From Actinomycetales bacterium UBA1416 (lineage in GTDB: Bacteria; Actinomycetota; Actinomycetes; Actinomycetales; Actinomycetaceae), in contig DBPQ01000062.1 of assembly GCA_002304945.1 (NCBI GenBank), positions 22,553-52,380 on the forward strand: a stretch of DNA of 29,828 nt. Direction: 5' to 3'. The notes beneath the pieces are model-generated. The model saw only the letters and a program-made list of their open reading frames with translations. It ran no database searches and was not told where the DNA came from. The position numbers and the translations under genes are program-made. Positions within the stretch are counted from its first letter, which is position 1, and every line of letters starts with the position of its first letter. Of the stretch, positions 7,701-13,853 are shown in pieces.

Positions 7701-8732
7701 ATGTACGCCATCATCCCCGCCGGCGGAGCCGGGAGCCGGCTCTGGCCGCTCTCGCGCCGCGACGCCCCCAAGTTCCTCCTCGACCTCGCCGGCGACGGCC
7801 GATCGATGGTGCGCGCGACGGTCGACCGGCTCGCGCCGGTGTCCGACGGTGCGCTCGTCGTGACGGGGGAACGCCACGCCCGCCGGGTGGCCGACCAGCT
7901 TGCCGGGACGAGCGCGGAGGTCGTGGCCGAACCGTCCCCGCGCGACTCGATGGCCGCCATCGGTCTCGCCGCCGCGATCCTTGACCAGAGGCACGGCGAC
8001 GTCGTCGTCGGATCCTTCGCCGCCGACCACGTGGTGCGCGACGACGTCGCCTTCCACGCCGCCGTCCGGGCGGCCGTCGAGGTGGCGGCGGCCGGCTACA
8101 TCACCACGATCGGCATCACGCCCACCGAGCCCTCGAGCGCCTTCGGGTACATCGAGCAGGGCGCTCCCCTCGCGGACCTGCCCGGCCGCGCGGTGGTCCG
8201 GTTCGAGGAGAAGCCGGCGACCGCCCGCGCGGAGGAGTACCTCGCCTCCGGTCGCCATCTGTGGAACGCGGGGATGTTCGTGATGCGCACCTCGGTCCTG
8301 CTGGGCGCCCTCGACGAGCTGCACCCCGGCCTGGCGACCGGGCTGCGGCGGATCGCCGCGGCGTGGGACGGGCCCACCCGCGAGACGGTCCTCGCCGAAC
8401 TCTGGCCGACCCTGGACCGGCTCGTCATCGACCGGGCGATCGCCGAGCCACTGGCGGAGCGCGGCGGTGTCGCCGTCGTCCCGGCGGACATGGGGTGGAG
8501 CGACATCGGGGACTTCGCGGCGCTCGCGGAGCTGGGGGAGCGCCCGCCGGCCTTCGCCGTCGACGCCGACGGGGCGTGGGTGCACGCAGGCAGGCCGGTG
8601 GCGGTCGTCGGCATCCCGGGGGCGGTCGTCGTGGAGACGCCCGACGCCATCCTCGTGACCACCCGGGAGCACGCCCAGGCCGTCAAGGCGGTGGTCGACC
8701 AGCTCGACGGACCGCTGGACCACCTCCGATGA
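7701..8732 (+). CDS. manC: Mannose-1-phosphate guanylyltransferase (GDP-mannose pyrophosphorylase)
   Basis: This 343-residue enzyme would make GDP-mannose from mannose-1-phosphate and GTP for glycan and glycolipid synthesis. The nucleotidyltransferase signature is near the N-terminus (PAGGAGSRLWPLSRRDAPKFL), followed by FEEKP near residue 175, WNAGMFV near 190 and VPADMGWSDIGDF near 260, all diagnostic of the GMP family. The length matches the short form, without the phosphomannose isomerase domain of bifunctional AlgA/ManC proteins. The ATG follows the yihY stop by 6 bases, with a weak TAGGA ribosome site formed over that stop. Its own stop overlaps the amidohydrolase start (ATGA), implying coupled translation, although the metabolic link between the two is not obvious. 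Confidence 0.92.
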   Translation: MYAIIPAGGAGSRLWPLSRRDAPKFLLDLAGDGRSMVRATVDRLAPVSDGALVVTGERHARRVADQLAGTSAEVVAEPSPRDSMAAIGLAAAILDQRHGDVVVGSFAADHVVRDDVAFHAAVRAAVEVAAAGYITTIGITPTEPSSAFGYIEQGAPLADLPGRAVVRFEEKPATARAEEYLASGRHLWNAGMFVMRTSVLLGALDELHPGLATGLRRIAAAWDGPTRETVLAELWPTLDRLVIDRAIAEPLAERGGVAVVPADMGWSDIGDFAALAELGERPPAFAVDADGAWVHAGRPVAVVGIPGAVVVETPDAILVTTREHAQAVKAVVDQLDGPLDHLR

Positions 8733-9925
8733 CCGCCCGCATCCGGGAACTCGTCCGGGAGGTCGCCCACCGGCTGGAACCGCAGCTCATCGCGGTGCGC
8801 CGGGACCTGCACGCCCACCCCGAGGTGTCCTTCGCCGAGCACCGGTCGACGGCCGTCGTCGCGGACGCGCTGCGCGACGCCGGCCTGACCGTGCGGCTCC
8901 TCGAGCCGACGGGACTGACGTGCGACATCGGGTCCGCGGGGGAGCGGGGCCGGGTGGGGCTGCGGGCCGACCTGGATGCCCTTCCGATCCCCGAGCAGAC
9001 GGGGCTCGCCTTCGCCTCCCGGGTCGCGGGGGTCTCGCACGCCTGCGGTCACGACCTCCACACCGCGATCGGCCTCGGGGCGGCACTCATCCTGGCCGAG
9101 CTGGACCGGGCGGGGGAGCTGCCGATGGGGGTGCGGTACGTGTTCCAGCCGGCCGAGGAGGTCCAGCCCGGCGGTGCGCAGCACATCATGGCCCAGGGGG
9201 TGCTCGAGGGGCTCGAGCAGGTGTTCGCGCTGCACTGCGACCCGAAGGTGGACGTCGGTCACGTGGGCTCCAAGCCCGGCCCCATCACCGCCTCCTCGGA
9301 CACGCTCACCGTCACCGTGCGCTCGCCCGGCGGCCACACGTCACGCCCCCACGTGACCGGGGACGTGGTCTTCGCGCTCGGCCAGGTCATCACCCAGACC
9401 GGCGCGGTGCTCGACCGCCGCCTCGACGCCCGCCAGGGAGTGAACCTCACCTGGGGGATGGTCGGGGCGGGGCGCGCGCCCAACGCGATCCCCTCCGAGG
9501 GCTTCGTGAAGGGGACGTTGCGCTGCCTGGACACCGCGGCGTGGGACCGGGCGGGACCGATCGCCGTGGATGCGATCCGGCACGTGCTCGCGCCGCTCGC
9601 CGTGGAGGCGGACATCGAACACGTCCGGGGGTTGCCGCCGGTGGTCAACACCCCGTGGCAGGTGGTGGCGATCGAGTCGGCGGCCCGCGCGGTGCTCGGG
9701 GACGACGGTGTGATCGCCACCGAGCAGTCGCTCGGCGGGGAGGACTTCGCCTGGTTCCTCACCCGGCTCCCCGGCGCGATGATCCGGCTCGGAACGCGTA
9801 CCCCCGGGGGAGAGTCACACGACCTGCACCGGGGCGACGTCGTGTTCGACGAGCGGGCGATCGCCCTCGGCGCTCAGGTCATGGCGATGACGGCGGTCAC
9901 CGCGGCCACCCTGCGGCCCGACTGA
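8729..9925 (+). CDS. M20-family amidohydrolase (hippurate hydrolase/AmiA1-AmiB1-like)
   Basis: This 398-residue metal-dependent amidohydrolase is of the M20D type, which removes acyl groups from N-acyl amino acids and related amides. Visible features are RRDLHAHPEVSF (residues 25-35), the metal-binding HACGHDLHTA (104-113, including Cys106 and His108), FQPAEEVQPGG with the catalytic and metal-binding Glu pair at 143-144, the dimerisation-domain SPGGHTSRPH and the C-terminal GGEDFAWFL. The ATG overlaps the manC stop (ATGA). The substrate is not identifiable from sequence. M. tuberculosis encodes two such proteins (amiA1, amiB1) between lpdA and deoD, genes whose homologues also lie in this window, so this may be a relocated member of that ancestral group. 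Confidence 0.88.
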   Translation: MTARIRELVREVAHRLEPQLIAVRRDLHAHPEVSFAEHRSTAVVADALRDAGLTVRLLEPTGLTCDIGSAGERGRVGLRADLDALPIPEQTGLAFASRVAGVSHACGHDLHTAIGLGAALILAELDRAGELPMGVRYVFQPAEEVQPGGAQHIMAQGVLEGLEQVFALHCDPKVDVGHVGSKPGPITASSDTLTVTVRSPGGHTSRPHVTGDVVFALGQVITQTGAVLDRRLDARQGVNLTWGMVGAGRAPNAIPSEGFVKGTLRCLDTAAWDRAGPIAVDAIRHVLAPLAVEADIEHVRGLPPVVNTPWQVVAIESAARAVLGDDGVIATEQSLGGEDFAWFLTRLPGAMIRLGTRTPGGESHDLHRGDVVFDERAIALGAQVMAMTAVTAATLRPD

Positions 9926-9944
9926 CACCCGGGTGGCGGCCTGC

Positions 9945-9960
9945 ATACCCCCCTGGGTAT
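9945..9960. promoter_or_regulatory. CsoR/CstR-like operator palindrome
   Basis: ATACCC and GGGTAT flank a 4-base centre (CCCT). AT-flanked inverted C-tract/G-tract repeats of this kind are typical binding sites of the CsoR/RcnR/CstR repressor family. The right half-site runs into the -10 box at 9958-9963, an ideal position for repression. Because the downstream genes handle persulfide and sulfite, a persulfide-sensing CstR-like regulator is the likely ligand rather than a copper sensor. No such regulator is encoded in this window. Confidence 0.65.
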
Positions 9961-9963
9961 ATT
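9958..9963 (+). promoter_or_regulatory. -10 box (TATATT) of the sulfur-oxidation operon
   Basis: TATATT is the most AT-rich hexamer in this GC-rich intergenic region and matches TATAAT at five of six positions. It overlaps the right arm of the CsoR/CstR-like palindrome. Transcription from here would give a leader of about 55 bases containing a small hairpin (9980-9999, CCCCG-AAT-CGGGG core) before the AAGGAG ribosome site at 10011. No clear -35 hexamer is seen. Confidence 0.6.
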
Positions 9964-10023
9964 GAGGCGCAGCCCCGCGCCGTCCCCGAATCGGGGCGGT
10001 CACCCCCGTCAAGGAGCCAGCCC

Positions 10024-10374
10024 GTGATCTTCAACCCCTTCTCCCGCGGCAGCGCCGTGCGCGAGGTCTCCGTCCAGGATCTCGCCCGCGCGCACGCAGA
10101 GGGCGCCACCGTCGTCGACTGCCGTGAACCGTGGGAGTACGTGAACGGCCATGTGCCCGGCGCGATCCTCCTGCCCCTCGGGCAGATCGCCGAGCGCGCA
10201 CGGGAGGTCCCCACCGGTGGGCCCGTCTACGTCATCTGCCATAGCGGCAACCGGTCGCAGCTCGGCAGCCAGTTGCTCGGGCGGGCCGGGTACGAGGCCT
10301 ACTCCGTCGCGGGCGGCACCGGCCGCTGGATCCTGTCCGGCCACCCGGTCGTCACCGGCACCACCCCCTCCTGA
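10024..10374 (+). CDS. Single-domain rhodanese (sulfurtransferase)
   Basis: This 116-residue rhodanese-like protein starts with GTG at 10024, placed by a strong AAGGAG at 10011-10016, seven bases upstream. It has one complete rhodanese domain: VVDCREPWEYVNGHVPGA and the active-site loop CHSGNRSQ, whose cysteine carries the transferred sulfane sulfur. It would move sulfur between persulfides, thiosulfate and low-molecular thiols in the cytoplasm. It is the first gene after the CsoR/CstR-like operator and is followed 9 bases later by the dioxygenase fusion. The arrangement matches the role of CstA or stand-alone rhodaneses in cst-type sulfide-detoxification operons. Confidence 0.9.
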   Translation: MIFNPFSRGSAVREVSVQDLARAHAEGATVVDCREPWEYVNGHVPGAILLPLGQIAERAREVPTGGPVYVICHSGNRSQLGSQLLGRAGYEAYSVAGGTGRWILSGHPVVTGTTPS

Positions 10375-10383
10375 GGAGCACCG

Positions 10384-11736
10384 ATGGCAACGATCACCAC
10401 CATCGAGACCCCCACGCTCGGGGACCGCAGCTACGTCGTCCACGACGGACGGATCGCGTTCGTCGTCGATCCGCAGCGGGACATCGACCGCGTGCTCGCG
10501 GTCGCCGAGGCCTCCGGCGTCCACATCACCCACGTCTTCGAGACCCACATCCACAACGACTACGTCACCGGCGGGTACTCCCTCGCGCGCCTCACCGGCG
10601 CCGCCTACCACGTCAACGCGGACGACGACGTCTCCTTCGAGCGCGTCCCGATCCGGGACGGTGACGTGGTCACCGTCAGCGACAGACTGCGCGTGCGGGC
10701 CGTCCACACCCCCGGCCACACCTTCACCCACCTCTCCTACGTGCTCGAGGGCGAGGATCCGGTGGTCTTCACCGGAGGGTCGCTGCTGTTCGGCTCGACC
10801 GGGCGGCCGGACCTCCTCGGCGCGGACCACGCCGAGGAACTCGCCCGGCTCCAGCACGCCTCCGCCCACCGGCTCTCGACTCTTCCCGACGCCACCCGCG
10901 TCATGCCCACCCACGGCTTCGGCAGCTTCTGCTCCGCCACCCAGACCGAGGGCGACTCCTCCACCATCGGGCGGGAGAAGGGCGTGAACCCGGCACTGAC
11001 CACGTCCGTGGAGGACTTCGTTGCCCAGACCCTCGGCGGCCTCGACGCCTATCCCGCGTACTACGCCCACATGGGCCCCGCGAACTCCGCCGGACCTGAC
11101 GCGCCCGACCTCTCCCTGCCCGAGCGGGCGGACAGGGCGGAGCTCCGGCGGCGCCTCGAGGCCGGGGAGTGGCTGGTGGACCTGCGCACCCGCACCGCCT
11201 TCTCGGCCGGGCACGTCCCCGGTTCCTTCAGCTTCGGCCTCGACGGGCAGTTCGCCACCTACCTCGGCTGGCTCATCCCGTGGGGCACGCCGGTCACGCT
11301 GCTCGGCGAGACCCCGGAGCAGGTCGCGGAGGCGCAGCGCGAGCTGGTCCGGATCGGGATCGATCGCCCGGCGGCCCACGCCACCGGGGGACCGGAGGAC
11401 TGGACGGACGGGCCGCTCGGCACCTTCCCCAGGGCCACCTTCGCCGACCTCAGCCAGGTGCTGCACCACCGGCCCGTCCAGGTACTCGACGTGCGGCGGG
11501 TGGGGGAGCACCGCGAGTCCCACCTCCCGGGCGCGGTCAACATCCCGCTGCACGAACTGCTCGACCGCCTCGACGAGGTGCCCGCCGGTGAGGTCTGGGT
11601 CCACTGCGCCGCCGGCTACCGTTCCTCCATCGCGACGTCCTTCCTCATCGCGAACGGGCACCGCGTGGTGTGCGTCGACGACAACTACGACGAGAGCGCG
11701 GGCAGGGCCGGCCTGGAGCTGGTCACCGCCTCGTGA
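10384..11736 (+). CDS. Persulfide dioxygenase-rhodanese fusion (CstB/Blh-like, MBL fold)
   Basis: This 450-residue protein has an N-terminal metallo-beta-lactamase-fold domain (about 1-240) of the ETHE1/CstB persulfide dioxygenase group and two C-terminal rhodanese-like domains (about 250-345 and 350-450). The dioxygenase part shows THIHNDY (His55, His57, Asp59) and PGHTFTH (His112). The third iron ligand in ETHE1 is the Asp of FTGD; here the segment reads FTGGSLLFG with Gly132. The middle rhodanese domain lacks a catalytic cysteine (TLLGE at the loop). The last domain has CAAGYRS with Cys408. The CstB-type activity would oxidise persulfide to sulfite and combine it to thiosulfate. It starts with ATG after GAGGAG, 9 bases past the rhodanese gene, and ends overlapping the exporter start (GTGA). 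Confidence 0.87.
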   Translation: MATITTIETPTLGDRSYVVHDGRIAFVVDPQRDIDRVLAVAEASGVHITHVFETHIHNDYVTGGYSLARLTGAAYHVNADDDVSFERVPIRDGDVVTVSDRLRVRAVHTPGHTFTHLSYVLEGEDPVVFTGGSLLFGSTGRPDLLGADHAEELARLQHASAHRLSTLPDATRVMPTHGFGSFCSATQTEGDSSTIGREKGVNPALTTSVEDFVAQTLGGLDAYPAYYAHMGPANSAGPDAPDLSLPERADRAELRRRLEAGEWLVDLRTRTAFSAGHVPGSFSFGLDGQFATYLGWLIPWGTPVTLLGETPEQVAEAQRELVRIGIDRPAAHATGGPEDWTDGPLGTFPRATFADLSQVLHHRPVQVLDVRRVGEHRESHLPGAVNIPLHELLDRLDEVPAGEVWVHCAAGYRSSIATSFLIANGHRVVCVDDNYDESAGRAGLELVTAS

Positions 11737-12512
11737 ACCCGCTCTGGGCGCTCCCGCTCGGCCTGGGCGTCGGAGCGACGCTCGGAGCGCTCGGGGGCGG
11801 CGGGGCCATCCTCACCGTCCCCGCGCTCGTCTACCTCCTCGGGCAGGACCCTCGCGTCGCGACGACCGGCTCGCTCGTCATCGTCGGCGCCTCAGCACTC
11901 GTCGGCATGGTGCCCCACAGGCGGGCGGGCAACGTGCGGCTCGGGGCGGGACTCGCCTTCGGCGGGCTCGGGATCGTGGGCTCCTTCGCGGGGTCGGTGC
12001 TCTCCCGTCAGGTGGACCCGGCCGTGCTCATGGTGTCCTTCGCGGCGCTCATGCTCGCCGTGGCCGCCGTGATGGTCCGCCGGCTCCGGCGGACGCGGGG
12101 CGTGGCCGAGGTGGAGCAGCCCGACGACACTGGCGTGCGCGTCCCCCTGCTGCTCGCCACGGCGACGGGGGTCGGCCTCCTCACCGGCTTCTTCGGGGTG
12201 GGAGGCGGCTTCGCCGTCGTTCCGGCGCTCACGCTCGTGCTCGGCTTCCGCATGCGGGTGGCGGTGGGCACCTCACTGCTCGTGATCGCGCTCAACAGCG
12301 CCACCGCCCTGGCGTCCCGCGCGATTCTCGGCCTCGAGGGCCTGGACTGGCCCCTCATCGGCACCTTCGCGGTCGGCGCCATCCTCGGCAGCCTCGCCGG
12401 GGGGCGGGTGGCCGCTCGCGCGAACCCGCGCCACCTCACGATCGCCTTTGTGGTCATGCTCCTCGTGATCGCCGCCCTCATGCTCGGCCAGAACGTCCCC
12501 GACCTCGCCTGA
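11733..12512 (+). CDS. TauE/SafE-family sulfite/anion exporter
   Basis: This 259-residue membrane protein belongs to the TauE/SafE (DUF81) family. It has two homologous halves, each starting with a glycine-rich re-entrant motif: GVGATLGALGGGGAILTVPALVY near residues 10-32 and GLLTGFFGVGGGFAVVPALTLV near 146-170. About eight spans are expected. Members export sulfite, sulfoacetate or thiosulfate. Being third in an operon with a rhodanese and a persulfide dioxygenase makes sulfite or thiosulfate export the likely role, as for TauE in staphylococcal cst loci. The GTG at 11733 overlaps the preceding stop (GTGA), implying coupled translation. The 145 bases after it hold the promoter region of the next operon. 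Confidence 0.88.
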   Translation: MNPLWALPLGLGVGATLGALGGGGAILTVPALVYLLGQDPRVATTGSLVIVGASALVGMVPHRRAGNVRLGAGLAFGGLGIVGSFAGSVLSRQVDPAVLMVSFAALMLAVAAVMVRRLRRTRGVAEVEQPDDTGVRVPLLLATATGVGLLTGFFGVGGGFAVVPALTLVLGFRMRVAVGTSLLVIALNSATALASRAILGLEGLDWPLIGTFAVGAILGSLAGGRVAARANPRHLTIAFVVMLLVIAALMLGQNVPDLA

Positions 12513-12578
12513 GGACACGGCTTGGTAACGCTTTTCGCCCACACCGTGGCTCGTGATGACCGTGCCGAACCGGCCGGT

Positions 12579-12584
12579 TAAGCT
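12579..12584 (+). promoter_or_regulatory. Putative -10 box (TAAGCT) of the nucleoside-uptake operon
   Basis: TAAGCT fits TANNNT and lies 74 bases before the GTG of the binding-protein gene, in the only long gap upstream of the operon. It abuts and overlaps the palindrome at 12582-12597. A -35 element is not clear. Confidence 0.4.
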
Positions 12585-12597
12585 TGGTGGACCAAGC
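12582..12597. promoter_or_regulatory. Perfect palindromic operator candidate upstream of the nucleoside importer
   Basis: GCTTGGT and ACCAAGC form a perfect inverted repeat across GG. The inner core TTGGT-GG-ACCAA resembles the TGGT-N-ACCA sites of FadR-type GntR repressors. It overlaps the putative -10 box and start point. A single extra half-site, GCTTGGT, occurs at 12520-12526, 62 bases upstream on the same strand. No regulator gene is adjacent, so the cognate factor is unknown. Confidence 0.5.
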
Positions 12598-12657
12598 CGC
12601 CGACCGCAGGGACCCTGCCGGAGTGCGGCGCACGTGCAAGAGCAGGAGATCAATTCC

Positions 12658-13758
12658 GTGAAGAACAAGATTTTCGCGAGTGCCGTGGCGGTCACCGCCA
12701 CCCTCGCCCTCGCCGCCTGCGGCAGTGCCCCCGAGGACGAGGGCACCACCGCGGCCACCGGCGGGGAGACCGCCACCGAGTCGATCGACTTCAAGATCGG
12801 CATCGTCTCCGACGCCGGCGGCTTCGACGACAAGAGCTTCAACCAGCTGTCCTACGAGGGCGCGAAGCAGGCCGCTGACGAACTCGGCGCCGAGTTCGCG
12901 GAGGTCCAGTCGGACTCCGAGACCGACTTCCAGCCCAACCTCGAGTCCCTCGTCGCAGAGGGTGCCAACTCCATCGTCGCCGTCGGCTTCGCGCTGTCCG
13001 CCGCGACCGTCGAGTCCGCGCTCGCGAACCCGGAGACGCAGTACCTCCTCGTCGACGACGCCGCTGACAACGACTTCAACGGTGAGAAGGACGCGGAGAA
13101 CGTCAAGCCGCTGCTGTACGACACGGCCCAGGCCGCCTTCCTCGCCGGCTACCTCGCGGCGGGCTACTCCGAGGCCGGCAAGGTCGGCACCTTCGGTGGT
13201 CAGCCGTACCCGACCGTCACCATCTTCATGGATGGCTTCAAGCAGGGCGTCGAGTACTACAACTCCGAGAAGGGCACCAACGTCGAGGTCATCGGCTTCG
13301 AGGGCGGGGACCAGGGCTCCTTCACCGGTGGCTTCGCCGCCAACGACGAGGCCAAGGGTGTCGCCGCCGGCATCATCGACCAGGGCGTGGACGTGATCCT
13401 GCCGGTCGGTGGCCCGATCTACCAGTCCGCCATGGACGCCATCGCCGACTCCGGCCGGGACATCGCACTGATCGGCGTGGACGCCGACTTCTTCGAGACC
13501 GACCCGAGCACGCAGGACATCGTGCTCACCTCGATCCTCAAGAAGATGGACGTGTCCGTCTACGACGCGCTCATGGAGTCCGGCCAGGGCAACGTCAACA
13601 ACGACGCGTACATCGGCACCCTCGAGAACGGTGGCGTGGGCATCGCCCCGCTCCACAACTTCGAGGACAAGGTCGACGCGGAGCTCGTCGCCGAGGTGGA
13701 GGCCCTCCAGGAGGCCATCATCGCCGGTGAGGTCGAGGTCACCTCGTACCTGAACTGA
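12658..13758 (+). CDS. BMP-family nucleoside-binding lipoprotein of an ABC importer
   Basis: This 366-residue BMP/PnrA/Med-family substrate-binding protein has a lipoprotein signal (charged MKNKIF, hydrophobic core, lipobox LAAC with Cys21) followed by a Glu/Thr-rich linker. The mature part starts IDFKIGIVSDAGGFDDKSFNQLSYEG, the hallmark of nucleoside-binding BMP proteins, whose Asp and Phe residues in GGFDDKSFN contact base and ribose in PnrA. The GTG start at 12658 has AGGAG at 12644-12648 and begins exactly at the signal peptide; a longer upstream frame is not needed. It heads the importer operon, with ATPase and permeases downstream after a strong stem-loop. Downstream cdd, deoA and deoC support nucleosides as substrate. 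Confidence 0.93.
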   Translation: MKNKIFASAVAVTATLALAACGSAPEDEGTTAATGGETATESIDFKIGIVSDAGGFDDKSFNQLSYEGAKQAADELGAEFAEVQSDSETDFQPNLESLVAEGANSIVAVGFALSAATVESALANPETQYLLVDDAADNDFNGEKDAENVKPLLYDTAQAAFLAGYLAAGYSEAGKVGTFGGQPYPTVTIFMDGFKQGVEYYNSEKGTNVEVIGFEGGDQGSFTGGFAANDEAKGVAAGIIDQGVDVILPVGGPIYQSAMDAIADSGRDIALIGVDADFFETDPSTQDIVLTSILKKMDVSVYDALMESGQGNVNNDAYIGTLENGGVGIAPLHNFEDKVDAELVAEVEALQEAIIAGEVEVTSYLN

Positions 13759-13766
13759 CGACCGAA

Positions 13767-13808
13767 ACGGGAACCCCGGGTGCGCCGTGGCGCACCCGGG
13801 GTTCCCGT
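13767..13808 (+). terminator. Long perfect stem-loop after the nucleoside-binding protein gene
   Basis: ACGGGAACCCCGGGTGCGCC (13767-13786) and its exact complement (13789-13808) form a 20-bp stem with a two-base GT centre. It begins 8 bases after the binding-protein stop. No U-tract follows, which is common for actinobacterial terminators. Since the ATPase gene begins at 13854 with its own promoter-like box, this probably terminates or attenuates transcription and keeps the binding protein in excess. Confidence 0.75.
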
Positions 13809-13841
13809 GTCCCACGCCACACCTCGCGGTGGCCGGTGTCA

Positions 13842-13847
13842 TAGGAT
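13842..13847 (+). promoter_or_regulatory. Putative -10 box (TAGGAT) giving a leaderless ATPase transcript
   Basis: TAGGAT matches TANNNT and ends 6 bases before the ATG at 13854. There is no Shine-Dalgarno sequence before this ATG. Together with the stem-loop just upstream, it indicates separate transcription of the ATPase-permease-catabolic genes from an internal start. Confidence 0.6.
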
Positions 13848-13853
13848 CGCATC

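Noticed and set aside
9945..9960. Copper-sensing CsoR site
   Set aside because: The palindrome would suit CsoR, but no copper ATPase or chaperone gene is nearby and the downstream genes act on persulfide and sulfite, so CstR-like control is preferred.
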